Below, in pieces: positions 30,589 through 42,962 of a stretch of DNA of 64,000 nucleotides. A model generated the notes under the pieces. The model searched no databases. It saw only the letters and a program-made list of their open reading frames with translations, and had not been told where the DNA came from. The position numbers were made by a program, and so were the translations under genes. Positions within the stretch are counted from its first letter, which is position 1, and every line of letters starts with the position of its first letter. The DNA is taken from positions 87,770,650 to 87,834,649 of the forward strand of contig OZ035962.1 of the NCBI GenBank assembly GCA_964034945.1, read 5' to 3'. This DNA comes from Chrysopilus asiliformis (lineage: Eukaryota > Arthropoda > Insecta > Diptera > Rhagionidae).

Positions 30589-31708
30589 GCGCGATAAATT
30601 TTGAAATCCGCCCGGATGCCACCAATTTTTGCTGCGCCACTGAATTTAACCCATTTCCTAGCAGAATCAATTAAACTTTAAAGAAAAATGCACAAAATTA
30701 TCCAGACTGACAGCCATCAATGAACCAGGAAAAGCGTAAAACTATTAAAGTAGCGACGAGAAATTCCATTAAAGACGAAGTTTTGTTTTTGTTTCAAATT
30801 AAGGCATCAATTAAACGAATCTGATGTTGAAAACAATGGAAAGTGTAATTGTTACCATTTAAAATGCAACTGCTGGATATGGTGACCAGGAATGAAATAT
30901 AATTGGAAACTTCCCCCATTTCGCAGTTGATTGACCATCATATGAAGAGGCAGGCAGGCTGCTGTATTATTTGATAAATCAAAAGCCGAAAGACAACAAG
31001 AACTGCCAACAGTTTTAAGTGAATTTTATTCGACCCATCCCTCAAATGGTGGACGTCTGCCTGTCCAGCCAGTGCCAGTGATGGGTTTGGAACCATTCGA
31101 ACTTCGATTGGGATTACAACTGAAACTGAACCCCGGGACGACATGAAAAGGGATAGTCCGGACTGGACATTCTGGAGTCCATCGAGGATGTCGCCTGGGT
31201 TTGCCATTTTACCCGTAATTCCATCACAATTCCGTCAACATCATTTCAGTTGTCAACGCTGTGTGTCGCCAATAACGCTGGAGCGTCGTCTGAATTCGTT
31301 ACATGCATGCATGTGAACTCTGAATGAATTTTGATATCAGGAATGATACGAAGTTGCAATAAAAGTCTCCCCTCATCTGGCATTGGAGTTTCGTGTAGTG
31401 CACAATTAATGACATTAGCACGCATTAAGTCGTAAACCACTTGCGTTTTGATGCGGATGAGCCAAAGTACCTACTCTGGTGGAATAACAACAAGACACGA
31501 AGTTGAAATGGAATAAAACGCAACTCTAATGTAGAAGTCCTAAGTGGATATCATAATAATAATAATAACACGGGGAGAACATTAATATTGCATTTATTCA
31601 GAAATTATAGTGGAATTCAGTGTTTCATAGAAGTTAAAACAAGTCAAACTCCTGTGCGGTATTTTTGTTTCTACCAGTCCTCTTTAGATAACAGGAATTT
31701 CATTTTAC

Positions 31709-31729
31709 CTTGAAATTTGTTGTAAAAAT
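31709..31729 (-). CDS. srGAP: Candidate 21-nt srGAP microexon upstream of the 26098 exon
   Basis: Acceptor context GGTTTTAATGCTTCACTAG is pyrimidine-rich and the donor is CAAG|GTAAAA. The exon has phase 1|2 at the start and 1|2 at the end, so it fits the 26098 exon exactly. It encodes FYNKFQ with split codons on each side, giving (D)FYNKFQ-DIRLQLNEQ. Human srGAPs have AEYDTQVK-EIRAQL here: an aromatic residue, a polar residue, then hydrophobic and basic residues at matching spacing. The frame is also open further upstream (to about 31815), so the exon could be longer. There is no in-frame ATG, so a first exon still lies upstream. Confidence 0.42.
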
Positions 31730-31811
31730 CTAGTGAAGCATTAAAACCAGATAAGAGCTCATTTTCAATAACATTCAGTAAAATACAGAATTTAAAATAG
31801 TTTTACATGAC

Positions 31812-32028
31812 TAAAGCGCAATTCAGACTAATGATTGCGGTTACGATTATGATTGAAGCTTATCGACCAATGAGATCAAAGCTTTCAACGATAAAGACAT
31901 GAAAGCTGTGATCCCATTGGTCGAAAAGCTTCAATCGTAATTGCAATCGTAATTGCAATTGCAATCGTAATCGTAATCGTAATCGCAATCGCAATCGCAA
32001 TCGCAATCGTTAGTCTGAATTGGGCTTA
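31812..32028. mobile_element. TAATCG-hexamer foldback element, copy 2
   Basis: Ends TAAAGCGCAATTCAGACTAA and TTAGTCTGAATTGGGCTTA; the centre is CGACCAATGAGATCAAAGC and its complement. The right arm consists of CAATCG/TAATCG units in tandem. Closely similar to 24756-24991. Confidence 0.85.
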
Positions 32029-32819
32029 ATTACAGGTTTCACATTACTTTTAGCGACGGCCAAATTAAGTTAGCAGGCTCCTTTTGCTTGAAATTCGCCG
32101 GTTAAATCGAGTTAGCGACCGCTAAAAATTTTGCAAAAACCCGTCATAAGAACTTTATTAGTTAGTAATATCAAAAACTAGTTATCTAAAGGTAAAAGAC
32201 AACAGCATGTTATTATAGAACTTTTAAAATGTAGGGATACTGTAGAGTTGTGAATCGCAATCAAGTAGCGCTTGTAATTTAAATATTTTTATCAATTTTT
32301 CGACATTTAAGCGTCCAAATATAAGGGAAAATAAATTTTTTGTAAAGCATGACAAAGATTCCATGTTCGCTGGCGGATTTTTTTTGTGACCCCAAAATTT
32401 GTTCCAGGTTTCTTATCTTTATTTGTCTAATCTTTCGTAATATTGGCAATTGTAGCTTTTCTTATGTTTTATCATACTTAATTAAGCTTTCGCGAATCTC
32501 CTCACCTTTCTATTCGAAATGGTGATATCGAGCAGCACCAAGGATGGTAACGGCTGTGCAAAGATGTGACCGCGAGTTTATATCACTTTGCCAGTCTATT
32601 AATGTAATATCTTTGGTCCACACATAATAGGCGTTATCCATTGGACTTGGCGTAGCACTCCAGGAGTAGCAACGTCTCCAGTCCTATCCCTGGGGTAGAT
32701 CAGGCGTAGTTAAATTTAAAAATTTTAGCGAAATGTCACTTCCCTTATGCAGAGCATCTAAGACTAAATTCCCATATCATTCCTCTTGAATTTTAGATTT
32801 AAATTTTAACAAAAAGAAA

Positions 32820-33345
32820 TAATTTGTCAAAAGCTTTTTGGTTTTGGTTCGTAAAATTTCAAAATTTTGTTTTGGTTTTGGTTTTAGTATCTTTAATTTC
32901 GAAAATGTATTTCTGGTTTTCGTTTCTGAATTTGGAAACATTTGGTTTTGGCGTTGGTTCACCTAAATTTTAATGATTTAGTGGTTTTGGTCCTTCCAGA
33001 AGACTGATACAGGGCATGTGGAATGTAGATTACCAAAAAAGGTGCTGGACTTTATATCTCGCCAAAAGTAGAAAATGAAAAGGATTCAAATTCGAACCGA
33101 ATGATACCACAGAATATTCTTTTGGTTTTTAGTTTGGTTACAGCATTTGTCTTAAAAACTTGTTTGGTTTTCGTTCGGTTCGGCCATCAATTTTAAAATC
33201 TATTTTGGTTTTGGTTCAGTTCGGCCATCTTATTTAAAAATGGTTTGGCTTTGGTTCGGTTCAGGCATTTATTCGGTTCAGAGTGGTTCGGTTTATGTTT
33301 TGGATTTGGTTTAGTAAAATTTCAATGGTTCAGTGGTTTTTAATT
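32820..33345. repeat. Low-complexity GGTTTTGGTTC-type repeat
   Basis: Imperfect repeats of TTTGGTTTTGGTTCGGTTCGG and variants recur throughout. No fixed period; no supported frame. Confidence 0.7.
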
Positions 33346-35042
33346 CGGATAAAAAACCCGGTTTGCATTTCTGCGTTTGAGTCTTCAACGATTTTTTTCA
33401 TTTTTTATTTTATTTTTAGGAGCGTAGGTACGATGGTCGTAGATTGTTCGCCGCGACGAAAAAAACACAAGAGGTCACATAGTGGTCGCCGCGACCACAA
33501 AGTCACAAATTTGATTATCTGTTTAAGACGCGAACGAAGTTCATTTTACGACCTCATTTTCTGCACTTTGAAACGAGTTATGGGTAAACTATGAAATAAC
33601 ATCCAAATGTTCCAAATTGAAAACCCTTGTACCAATTATGTCTCTAAAGAACACACTTCACATACCTTTTTTTCTCTTTAAAGAAATTGATTTGGATCCC
33701 TTTGTGTATACACAAATACGTAATCAAAACGTAAAGAATCCATAACACGGTCTCAATAACCGTTGTTATGTAACACTAAAACCATTTCAATCAAACGTTA
33801 AATTCCTTTTTGTTTCATCCAACAGGTTTTTTTGTTGCCTCTGATGTAAAATTTCGGTACATTTTATTAACCCCCTCCCCTTTTTTTATTTGATAAAATT
33901 CAGTTACAGCATGTTCGGTTTATGCTTAAGGGAAACCCTTTTCACAATCTATTCCCCTATTTTCAAAAAAAAAAATCTTTCGGGACTTTCAAACATCTGA
34001 AGCTATTCGATAACGCAAAGGCAGGAATCGTCGCCAAGAGCGATAGCGAGAAAAACTCTTTCGGTGTCAAATCCTCGAAGGGATTCTTCGTCTTCTTCCA
34101 GAGAACTTTGCCAATTTGGCTGGGAATCTTCACATCTTCATGGCGAATGTAGACGACGTAAATGTAAATTCAGCATTAGGGAACATACGAGAAAAAAAAT
34201 ACCCATAAATTGGGAAAAAGTATTAAACGACGACGAGCTTTAGTCTGCATGTGGTGCTGATTTAAGCCGCACCAAAAACCCACATTTACATTCTTATCAT
34301 TCCATTGCTACGGCATTTTCACTGCATTTGGGGTAATGTTGAGCTCTTATGTTCCTGCACGAGGACTGTTTTTTACTTCCAGAAAGGGGGGTTACGTGTC
34401 TGCATGACGTGGATATATTTTCTCGTACACCATGGAAATGAGCAAGAAAAAAAACCCGTCCCTCCTAGCAGTCTTGGGTGCGATTTTTTATTCCTTTTTA
34501 TGATGGGACTGTAAAATTTTTTCTGTTTCTTGTTGTCTGGGAAAGTGCTATTTTTGTATTTTATTTGACTGCTGGTTGTGTATTGATTTTTAAAAGTATT
34601 TTTGATAAGTATAACTTGACTTTTTATTAATTTGAACTGGCAGCCCAATTAATTGAGAAATTTTGAGTGAACGGAGAGAAATAATAGAACATATTCCTAC
34701 GAAAAATAAGAACATACCAGACAGTCAAATTTTTTGATAATGACACCCAAACAAAAGGGGAATTCATGACAAAAAATGGGAAATTTTTTATAAAATTATA
34801 GGAATAATTCCCAATTTGGTGGAAATCATTGCAGAAGAGTCCACTGTCTCGTATATTCCTATTTGAATTTCTCTCCGTGTGAGAATATTCCTGTACGGCA
34901 GGTTTCACAAAACTTTAAGCGGGCTATAAATCGGCAGGCTCTTTTTGTATGCTAACTCGATTTAGCGGTTGCTAAAAAATTTCGTCGAGCCCGCCATTAG
35001 ATAATTAGACAAAGTTAAAATCGTTAAGAATTGGTGCTATGC

Positions 35043-35097
35043 TACAATGAAGGCGGCAAGCGGCAGCGGCGGCGGTGGGCGGCCACCTTCATTGTGG
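35043..35097. repeat. GC-rich hairpin in AT-rich sequence
   Basis: Arms ACAATGAAGGCGG and CCACCTTCATTGT flank a loop of GGC repeats (CAGCGGCGGCGGTGGGCGG). The strong local GC contrast is unusual for this region. Confidence 0.65.
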
Positions 35098-35220
35098 TTG
35101 AACCATAATTAAGAACTTTTAGTGAAATCCCGTTGATTAAAATCTTGGGCTTTATATTGGTGCAAGTCGGTTAAATAGAGTATTGCAAAGGACAATAGTT
35201 CAACTTGATGCACTCTGTAT

Positions 35221-35382
35221 TATGCCTGTATCACACTAACGATTGCGATTACGATTGCGATTACGATTGTAATTACGATTGCGATTACGATTGCGATTAC
35301 GATTGAGCTTCCTCAACCAATGAGATCAAAGTCTTCATCTCCTTTTCGTTGTAAGCTTTGCTCTCATTGGTAGTAGGCAAGT
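35221..35382. mobile_element. TAATCG-hexamer foldback element, copy 3 (right arm lost)
   Basis: The left arm ends ACACTAACGATTGCGATTAC followed by more CGATTACGATTG units; the centre is CTCAACCAATGAGATCAAAG. The right arm is missing after TCTCATTGGTAG. Confidence 0.75.
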
Positions 35383-35394
35383 CCAATCTATGTA

Positions 35395-35440
35395 AACCAC
35401 AAGTTCGCAAACCACAAGTTCGCAAACCACATGCGAACTA
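35395..35440. repeat. 15-bp tandem repeat AAACCACAAGTTCGC
   Basis: Two exact copies and a third diverged copy (AAACCACATGCGAAC), next to the truncated foldback element. Confidence 0.8.
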
Positions 35441-37537
35441 TAATCGAAGAAACAAAATGGCTTGAATTACCATATTCGCTGAATCCTATTTGCATGGTAA
35501 TGAGTCCGCCAACATTTAAGGGTCGTTCTAATTTTGTTGTTGGACTGAGTCCTACATAATATTAAAGTCACTTCTAAAAACAGTGGGAATGATTCCATTC
35601 CATAATAAAGCATTGTTTCCCCCTCAGTATAGAAAGGTATCCAGTAAAAGCTCGGAACGGATGCTACTTTTGTTCAAATGTGTCCATTCTTCTCTCAGCC
35701 CTATATACATTATTCCACGAAAACTAGGACTAGTTCCAATGTTTATGGAAGGTCTTTGCTACAAAATGGCGTAGAAGGTCCTATAATCACTTGCCCATAT
35801 TTTATAGGAACGTTTCCTATACGGTTTTTTTCCATGCCGCAATTTCGAGTTTTTTTTAAATATTTTGTACATTTTTATGAATCTTTTTCTTAAGACTTTC
35901 ATTTGACACACATCATGATAGGTCTTAGGATAGTACGATTTAGACAAATGACGCCCGCGTCCGCCATTTTGTATTCTCTATCTTACTTGCAAGACCAATA
36001 CGATTCCAACGACACTGACGTCGTAAAAATCGGTTCACGCGTTAGCGACTTACAGTGTTACAAAAATGGATACTCCGCCCGCCTGGCACATTACCACTCC
36101 TGCTTAAGAAGTCACTTGGCTGAAGATTCCCCCTTCCAGTTACACAAAAATCAGTAAATATCAAAATATTTGCGATCAAATTCGTTAAATCGCTTCTTTA
36201 AGTGTCGTACCTTGTAACTCAGAAAAAAAAACTATCAAAAGCGTAATTCGATAATGTGGTAAACTGATCAAAGTGCCACTTAAGGTCATATTGGGCAGAC
36301 CGATTGCACGCAAAAAAAATCCACCTGGAGGTAAAGTCGACTGTTTTGCTACTCAAGTGGAATAATGGACCCCATTTGACGACATGAAATTCGATAGGGG
36401 GGACAGTTTTTCGATGTGATTTGGACTTCTTCCAAACTTTTCAACATCAAGACTGCAACCATGGGTGTTTATTCGGTTTTTTTAACTCCGGCCTACTAGT
36501 CTGTGTCGCCCAAGTCTTTCATCCTTACCTGACGATAGCTCTGACCCCTTTTCCTAAAAAGTGTAGCTAAACCGAGTCACATAAACAAAAACACTTTGAG
36601 AAAATTAAGAATTTTGGCTTTTCTTTCTGGCCAGAATGAATCCGTCTTCCCCAGTGATAAATTGAATAATATTCCCGGGAAAAGTGAAAGAAAGGAAAGA
36701 AGTGAGTCGCCTTAATGCACTAAATTTTTAGATACCGCTCAATTAAGTTACCGTGCGAATTTCAAGTAAAAAAAGCTTGCTTACTCGATTTAGTGGCCCT
36801 TAAACGGTTCGTGAAACGCGTCATAAAACGCCTTCGCTTTTAAAGAATAATATGATGTGGAAGCGAACCTCTCCCCCCTCCTACAATTTTATCACATGTA
36901 CAGACAAGTCCACTAGAAAAACCTTTAAAAAATCCGACCTTTCAAAAAAAAAAATGCCAAAACTTTCGGTAACTTTTCTCGGAAAAGGAAAGAATAATTT
37001 CTAGTTTTCATAAAACGTGTGGGTTTCTGATCCCTAAATCGAATATTTAAAAAGGAATTTGTTAAACAAATACACAAATTTAATTCTTCCAATTACAAAA
37101 AAAGCTCCATTTCCTTGAAAACTCAATAATTGTCCATTTCCATTACACACTTTCCATGTTGAATCATAAAAATCTAAAACCGAAACCGAATGAGTCATCG
37201 TGCAGCGTTCATGAAATTTATGAAATTATTCACTTCGCCGGATGCCTTTCAACCCTCGTTTTATTGTTCAAATCACATAAAAGCAACAAAAATGACGTCA
37301 CGAGGCACATGCAGTATGAATAGAACATACCGAAAACAGGACATAATCATGAGTTGGACAGCCAGCACGCAACACTCTTTAGACGGATTTCCATTTAGTT
37401 TCATTCGTTTTCCCCTTTTCCGGCCAACGATTTCCATTTCCAGAACGAATTTTGTTTACACGAAAGCGGAATTCAGTCGTACAGGACAGTCAGAAGTGGG
37501 ATCCGAAAAGGGAATAGCGTTGAGTGCAAGATACTTA
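35441..37537. other. No gene seen
   Basis: AT-rich with short open frames that lack domains. At 36522-36560 the minus strand has a decent donor (CGTCAG|GTAAGG) after TTTTTAG; the resulting 25-nt piece is not assigned. Confidence 0.5.
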
Positions 37538-37926
37538 TGCCCGGTTGACATTAGGCTGGTTGCCAGCTGCTTATTTGTCACTAACAGTAACTTTCTGCAG
37601 TTGGCAAAATTAAAGCTGGCAACTAAAACGCGATTTTTATAGTCTGAAATTCGATAATTCCAGAGATACTCATGTGTTATACATCTCTAAAAATCTTAAC
37701 GTTTGGCTGTCACTAAATTCATTCACCGTCATCATTTTAAAAGTCCCACCATCACACTGACAAAAATTTGCAGGACACAAAATACTGATAAAAAATTTGA
37801 AGTTTCCAACAAGTTAGATGGTAATGCCACAATCAGCTGGAACTAGACTAGATGTACCCTAGTGGCCAGCTAATGTTGACGCTAGCTATTGTTGTAGCTA
37901 GCAACCAGCCTAATGTCAACCGGGCA
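37538..37926. mobile_element. PIF/Harbinger-like MITE, 389 bp, TTA target duplication
   Basis: The ends TGCCCGGTTGACATTAGGCT and its complement continue for about 31 bp (to GGTTGCCAGCT / AGCTAGCAACC). The trinucleotide TTA is duplicated at 37535-37537 and 37927-37929, matching the TWA preference of PIF/Harbinger. Non-coding. Confidence 0.82.
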
Positions 37927-38729
37927 TTAGTCCTGCAGGACTAAGCGTGTTGACTGCATTCGAGAAAAGATACAAAAATATGAACAAGAATTGTTCAGCT
38001 TTGCAGTGGACTCCCTTACGGAATACGAAAAAAATACTTGCAAGATGTCTAGAAAACTTGTAGGAAAATCCCTTTTCAAAGATGTTTAATCGATTTTCTA
38101 GATTTTCACGCACACAAATAGATTCGATATTGCAGGCAGGCAGCATTGCGAATGTGTTGCCGTGGCTTTAATTAATTGTGCAATAACTCCATGTTTTTTG
38201 CAAGGACAACGTGGAAAAAAATACAGGAATATAGAGTCGGATGCAAACAGAGTTCATCCACCTCGCAAGGGAAACCCTCTGGAAAATTGATGGCAGTTTT
38301 CATTCTACAACTCACGTAGCGGTAGTGAGTGATTGCAGTCGTAGATGCGCTTTCGATTCCTCAAAGTTGTACAACTCACGTCGACGACGATGAGTAAAAA
38401 TTCCTGGGCAGAGAATCAGAATCAGAGCAGTTGTAAAAAACAGGCTAAGCGTAGGATATGGGATGTGGATATAATTGATGGAAATTAGGTGTACGACTGG
38501 CCAAACGCTAGTCAAACATGGAATTTTCATTTCTCGCAAATATAAAATTGTGTTTGGAAAATCACGATGGACTCGCGTTCCAGTAGGCCACTGGGTGAGC
38601 GTTTCTTAGGGGGTCGCGCCCGTAGGTTATTTCCCTACAAAATAGCTGAAACGTAGGTAACTTTTTCTCAAAGATGGTCCGACGGATTTGAACGAATTTT
38701 TACACACTTGTAGTTTATGTAATACTAAG

Positions 38730-39090
38730 CGCGATATTACACACGGCAACTTTCGGGCTTACTTAAGCCGATTTTTGAGAGAAACGACTGAGGAGGGAAA
38801 AGTTGCCACTCGAAATCATGGCTTATCGACAATCTGCATACATGCAAAGCGTGTGAACCGGTTTGGGAAAAGTAGTAGGCAGAAATCATTTTCGTTCTGA
38901 CCGTCAGCAGGTAAAGATCTTGGGAAGTATATGAGCAGCAGCAATTTCAATGGTTTGAGTCAACACACACCCATGTAAACTTGTGTAGCATATGCAAACA
39001 GGATTGGCTTATTTAAGCCACAAATGTAAGCACATTGGCTTATTAAGCCCAAAAGTTGCCGGCTTAAATAAGCCAAGTGTAATACCGGAC
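38730..39090. mobile_element. Possible foldback element rich in TTAAGCC
   Basis: The left part GCGATATTACACACGGCAAC with GGGCTTACTTAAGCC is complementary in blocks to GGCTTATTAAGCCC, GTTGCCGGCTTAAATAAGCC and GTGTAATACCGGAC on the right. Pairing is interrupted, so the boundary is approximate. Confidence 0.5.
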
Positions 39091-39234
39091 TAAAGCTACA
39101 CAAATTAGGATTTGGAAAAAAGAATTGTAAAAAAATTTTTCTTTGAATTTTCAAAATGTTTTTGTTTTGATTTTCATCCCCGCCCCTTCTACGAAAAACC
39201 TTTTACTTTGAATTATAAAATTTTCTCATTTGTA

Positions 39235-39560
39235 TCGATACTCAATGTTAGTATAATGAAAATAAAACATCTGTGGTGAACAGCACATGACTTTTTTATA
39301 CAAAATCTTACAACATTCTTATACAATATAAAATCGTTTAGTTTATATAAAATCATGAATTTTTATTTTACAAAATCTGAAATATCTCGAGAACGGTAAA
39401 AGATATCGATTCACGGTAAAAGGCAAAAATGTATAGAACTTTAATCCCTTTAATTCTTCCTTTAATTTTTTTTTCAAAAAACCGTCAGTTTGCAAGTAAT
39501 CTATTTTTTAAATTTTAATGATAATATCTCGATAACGGTAAAAGACCAAATAATGGCAAA
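39235..39560. repeat. Dispersed repeat, inverted relative to about 27120-27470
   Basis: Blocks CAGCACATGACT, ATAAAAATTTTATTTTACAAAATC (in pieces), CTGAAATATCTCGA and GAACGGTAAAAG match the complement of 27120-27470. Terminal repeats were not identified, so the class is unknown. Confidence 0.6.
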
Positions 39561-39729
39561 CATTATTCTCTTCAGTTCATCTTATACATTGAACCACCTC
39601 AAACCCGTTTTTTTTTCGAGATAATCGCAAAAAACTGTTTTTTTTACATAACTGTTTATCTCGAAAACGGCTTGAGATACGCAGTTCTAGTGAAAGATAA
39701 AAATGTAGAAAAACATACATGCCTTTGAG

Positions 39730-40060
39730 ATATCCTTCAAGATTTCTTACTGCCAAAATCGGACTCAGCGACCCCAAAAACCCCCAGAGGAGATTTTCTT
39801 CCGGAAAATTTCAGGAAAAGGATAATCATGTTATCCTTACAGGACCTTTCATTGCTCTTACAAGGATAAAGTACTGAAAATATTGTTTTGTCATCGGGCT
39901 TACGTATATGTGCAAAATTCTAAGCCAATGGAATGAGTGGAAGTGGGTCAAAATTAGATTGCAAGATTAGACCCTGACAAACAAACAAACGAACAAACAG
40001 ACAAACAAACAAAACAACAAACAGACAAACAAAGAAAAAATCAAGCTAAATAAAAGATTT
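39730..40060. repeat. Dispersed repeat, related to 21251-21730
   Basis: One unit plus tail: AAAATCGGACTCAGCGACCC, TTTTCTTCCGGAAAATTTC, then GAGTGGAAGTGGGTCAAA, a CAAA/CAGA stretch at 39975-40035 and GCTAAATAAAAG. Confidence 0.7.
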
Positions 40061-41616
40061 TAAAAATACGTTGAGTTTAAATTGTTTAGGATTTCGTAAT
40101 GCAGTCCATTCAACATCTTCTAATACAAAAATATTCTTAGTTTGCTGGGATTAGCACACTCGCGATATATCGTCCTTAAAATCCCCCCATCATCACAGCC
40201 AATTCGTCATCATCGACATTGTTGTCATCGTCATCGTGCAGTACTTGTCGACATACCTACATATTCAATGTTACTACAAAAATTGAGGTGCAGCTCCTGC
40301 CGTAGTTGTTGGTAGGTTGTGTCTCACCGATTTTCATTGAGTTTTCCTCAATTTTCCATCTCTTTTCAGTTTTTCATTCATCAACCAAGGCTGAGTTGGC
40401 TTACACTACGGCGAGAAAGAACTCCGGCGTTCCCTTACGATTCATGTCCTTCCACAGAAGAATAAAAACCACCCGTGGGACGGTCGGCGCACGGGTAAAA
40501 AAGGTTCAACAAGGAAGGGAAATCCTTTCTTGGAGTAGGCGCACAGTGCACAACCACATGGAAAAGCGAACGAATGAAACCCCATACCGGATGGAAAATT
40601 CCTGTTTTATGTCGCGCCGCGGTGATTTTATCGAAAAAGGAGCGAAACAAGGAATATCCGTTACACCTTCCCACTTCCCCGGGACTTCAATTGTTGTTGT
40701 CTGTACGCTGGTCGTGAATCAGGATCTGTTTTTCGGGGTTTTTGGTTGCGTCTCGCTTCAGTAATTTCACAAATTTTGTGTATTTACCTCTTCACTCAAG
40801 TGAACCCCCTCGAAATTCTAAGATTTGAATTTTTCCACATTTTCAGGAGGGTCGGAGGGGGAAAAAACGGAAAATACTTAAAACGCCATTTGGATATTAA
40901 TAGCACCGAAGAAAATTAAATTTCATTGTTTTAGAAAAATGAAAAAATTCCCGGTATTTTACGTGTTTTCTTTTTTGTGATTACAGGTTTGTGACAAAAT
41001 AATGAAAAGATTGAAATTATGGTTTTAATTGCTACTCGAAACAATGGCAGGAAAATTAGACGTTTTCACGAGCCGTCGTAGCCATGATGACCACCACCAC
41101 ACTACTCGTTGTTGAGTTGAAAATAAGAAATTTCAAGGGTACCCTGTGATATTTATGGAAAGGGCAGTTACTGCTTGCGGACATGTAATTTGAGAGTTAA
41201 CTACCAGAAGGGTTGAATTCCTATTTGCGACGCAATTGTAATGTGAATTGAATCGAATTTAAATTTTTCAGTTCATTGAACACAAGAGTTTTAAATCTGC
41301 TGAAATAAATTTCGTAGAAATCAAATTGAATTGGAAAATAGACGCGTGACAAAGTTTTGAAAAGTTTGATAGAAATTACGTGGAAATGTAAAACGAGGAC
41401 ATTTTGATTTCATTATAAAAGGACTTTATATTCATTACAAAAGTAGCTAAACAACCAAAAATATTTACCACAAATAAGCCATAGAAACGGTGCTCAAGTA
41501 AAGATACGATTCCACTTTTTTACGGCGAAAAAATGGATACTAGACATTTCCGATAAAATGCGCCGCGGGAGAAATTGTCACTAGATATTTTAAAAAAAAA
41601 ACACTTATATTTTTAT
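40061..41616. other. No gene supported
   Basis: 40300-40770 is GC-richer with a 152-codon plus-strand frame and an overlapping 79-codon minus-strand frame; neither shows a domain. The rest is AT-rich. At 41560 is one copy of the AAATGCGCCGC motif. Confidence 0.5.
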
Positions 41617-42217
41617 ACCCGTATGGTGAAACCAAAGGGTATATTAACTTTGCCTTACCGTTTGTAACGCCAAGATCCCGTCATCGCACAAAAAAATGAA
41701 TTACACCAGTGTGTTTAGAATGATAAAAATAATTAATTTCTGCATGTCCGTCCGTCTGTCTGTCTGTCCGTCTGTCTGTCCGTCTGTCTGTCCGTCTGTC
41801 CGTCTGTCCGTCTGTCCGTCTGTCCGTCTGTCCGTCTGTCCGTCTGTCCGTCTGTCTGTCTGTCTGTGGCGCGGATTGCGGGCGCACGGATTGAGCTAGA
41901 GACTTGAAATTTTGCGCAGATCCGTTTTTCGTAAAATGCGAGGCTAAGTTCGTTAATGGGCAAAAATGGACCATTAGGGGGGGTACCCCCCCCCATACGA
42001 ACGAAAACCATTTTTGCGAATATCTCAAAAACGGTGCATCTTATCAAAAAAGTGCAAGAACAAAAGTTATTTAGGATATGATTCTACATAAAACTCCCAT
42101 ACATCAAAATCCAATTGGAATAAATTTAAAAAAATCTTATTGGAAAGTTTGACTTCAAAGTGGAATTTTGGTACAACTGTTCGAATTTTGATACGAATAT
42201 CACCATACGGGTTTTCA
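41617..42217. mobile_element. Foldback element with ends TATACCCGTATGGTGA, containing a CCGTCTGT satellite
   Basis: The left end TATACCCGTATGGTGAAACC and the right end TCACCATACGGGTTTTC are complementary over about 14 bp. Between them are GGGTATATTAACTTTGCC, the CCGTCTGT array and the phrase TTGAGCTAGAGACTTGAAAT. Non-coding and class uncertain; similar layouts are common in insect transposon relics. Confidence 0.6.
41744..41870. repeat. CCGTCTGT/CTGT microsatellite
   Basis: About 127 bp of alternating CCGT and CTGT units, almost uninterrupted. The short frames of Ser/Val/Cys/Pro or Thr/Asp/Arg through it are repeat artefacts. Confidence 0.95.
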
Positions 42218-42962
42218 ATAATTGCCAGATTGGCAATTATAGCTTTTGTTATGTTTATACTGGTGGGGTCGGTCCACGTGAACGCACGGGGGCAAGTTGT
42301 ACCTCTTGCGCTTCTTTTCTCTTTCCTTTATAAAAAACCATTTTTGTGTGCCCGAGAATCTTAAAAGATCGATCAAAGGGAAAATTTGTCTCAATTTTGT
42401 TTGTAATTAACCAAAGAACTCTAATGTCTTCCAAATTTAATAAAAGAAAATTTGACGCCGCAGTGAATTTTTTTTAAATAAATATGCACAGAAGGCAGAA
42501 ATTTTTCAAAAAACTGCGTCGCCGATGGAGATAAACCTGGCCTAGGGAAACTTTACGTGACCCCCCGTCTTCCCGGGAACCCCCTTTTATGTATGTACCT
42601 CTTGCAAACTATGCGCTTTTGTTGAAAACTTTATATAACTCAAAGAAAATATAAATTCAAAGAAAATAAAATTTCCAGCATTTTTTCGTTTAACGGTTTT
42701 TACATACATATCTTTAAGGGTTTTCGAGATATTTGAAAAAATATTAATTTTCACATATTTTTCCGAAACTAAACATTGCAGATGAAAGATTTGTGTTCAT
42801 CACAACTGATATTTATACTCTATATCAGGCATCATCAGCTAGTGGCTCGGCTGGCTCATCACACAGACACAGATTGGCTTTACCAGCGTAGCCACTATAA
42901 TCGACCTTTTATTGTGTGCTCTAATGCTTGTGTGCGAATCGTGCTTTGAGTTGGAATCGGGG

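Larger units (their letters stand above)
32029..35220. other. No gene seen; degraded repeats
   Basis: 32040-32130 and 34895-34985 (and later 36715-36820) share the phrase ACTCGATTTAGCG or its complement with GCAGGCTC, a short degenerate repeat family. 32820-33350 is a run of GGTTTTGGTT-type low-complexity sequence. 35043-35097 is a GC-rich hairpin. No reading frame shows a domain. Confidence 0.6.

Noticed and set aside
36522..36560. 25-nt minus-strand segment between TTTTTAG and CAG|GTAAGG
   Set aside because: Good donor but no start codon, no homology, and too short to judge without transcripts.
37190..37642. 150-codon plus-strand open frame
   Set aside because: No domain or family resemblance, it runs into the 37538 MITE, and local GC is higher, which makes stops rarer.
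40254..40330. Possible minus-strand exon ending EYV before donor GTAG|GTATGT
   Set aside because: Phase fits srGAP and the EYV resembles EYD in the family, but there is no pyrimidine tract or ATG and an in-frame TGA lies just upstream.
40306..40764. 152-codon plus-strand open frame
   Set aside because: No recognisable motif, overlaps an equally open minus-strand frame, and no splice or promoter context.
41681..42047. Thr/Asp/Arg and Ser/Val/Cys frames
   Set aside because: Translation of the CCGTCTGT microsatellite, not proteins.
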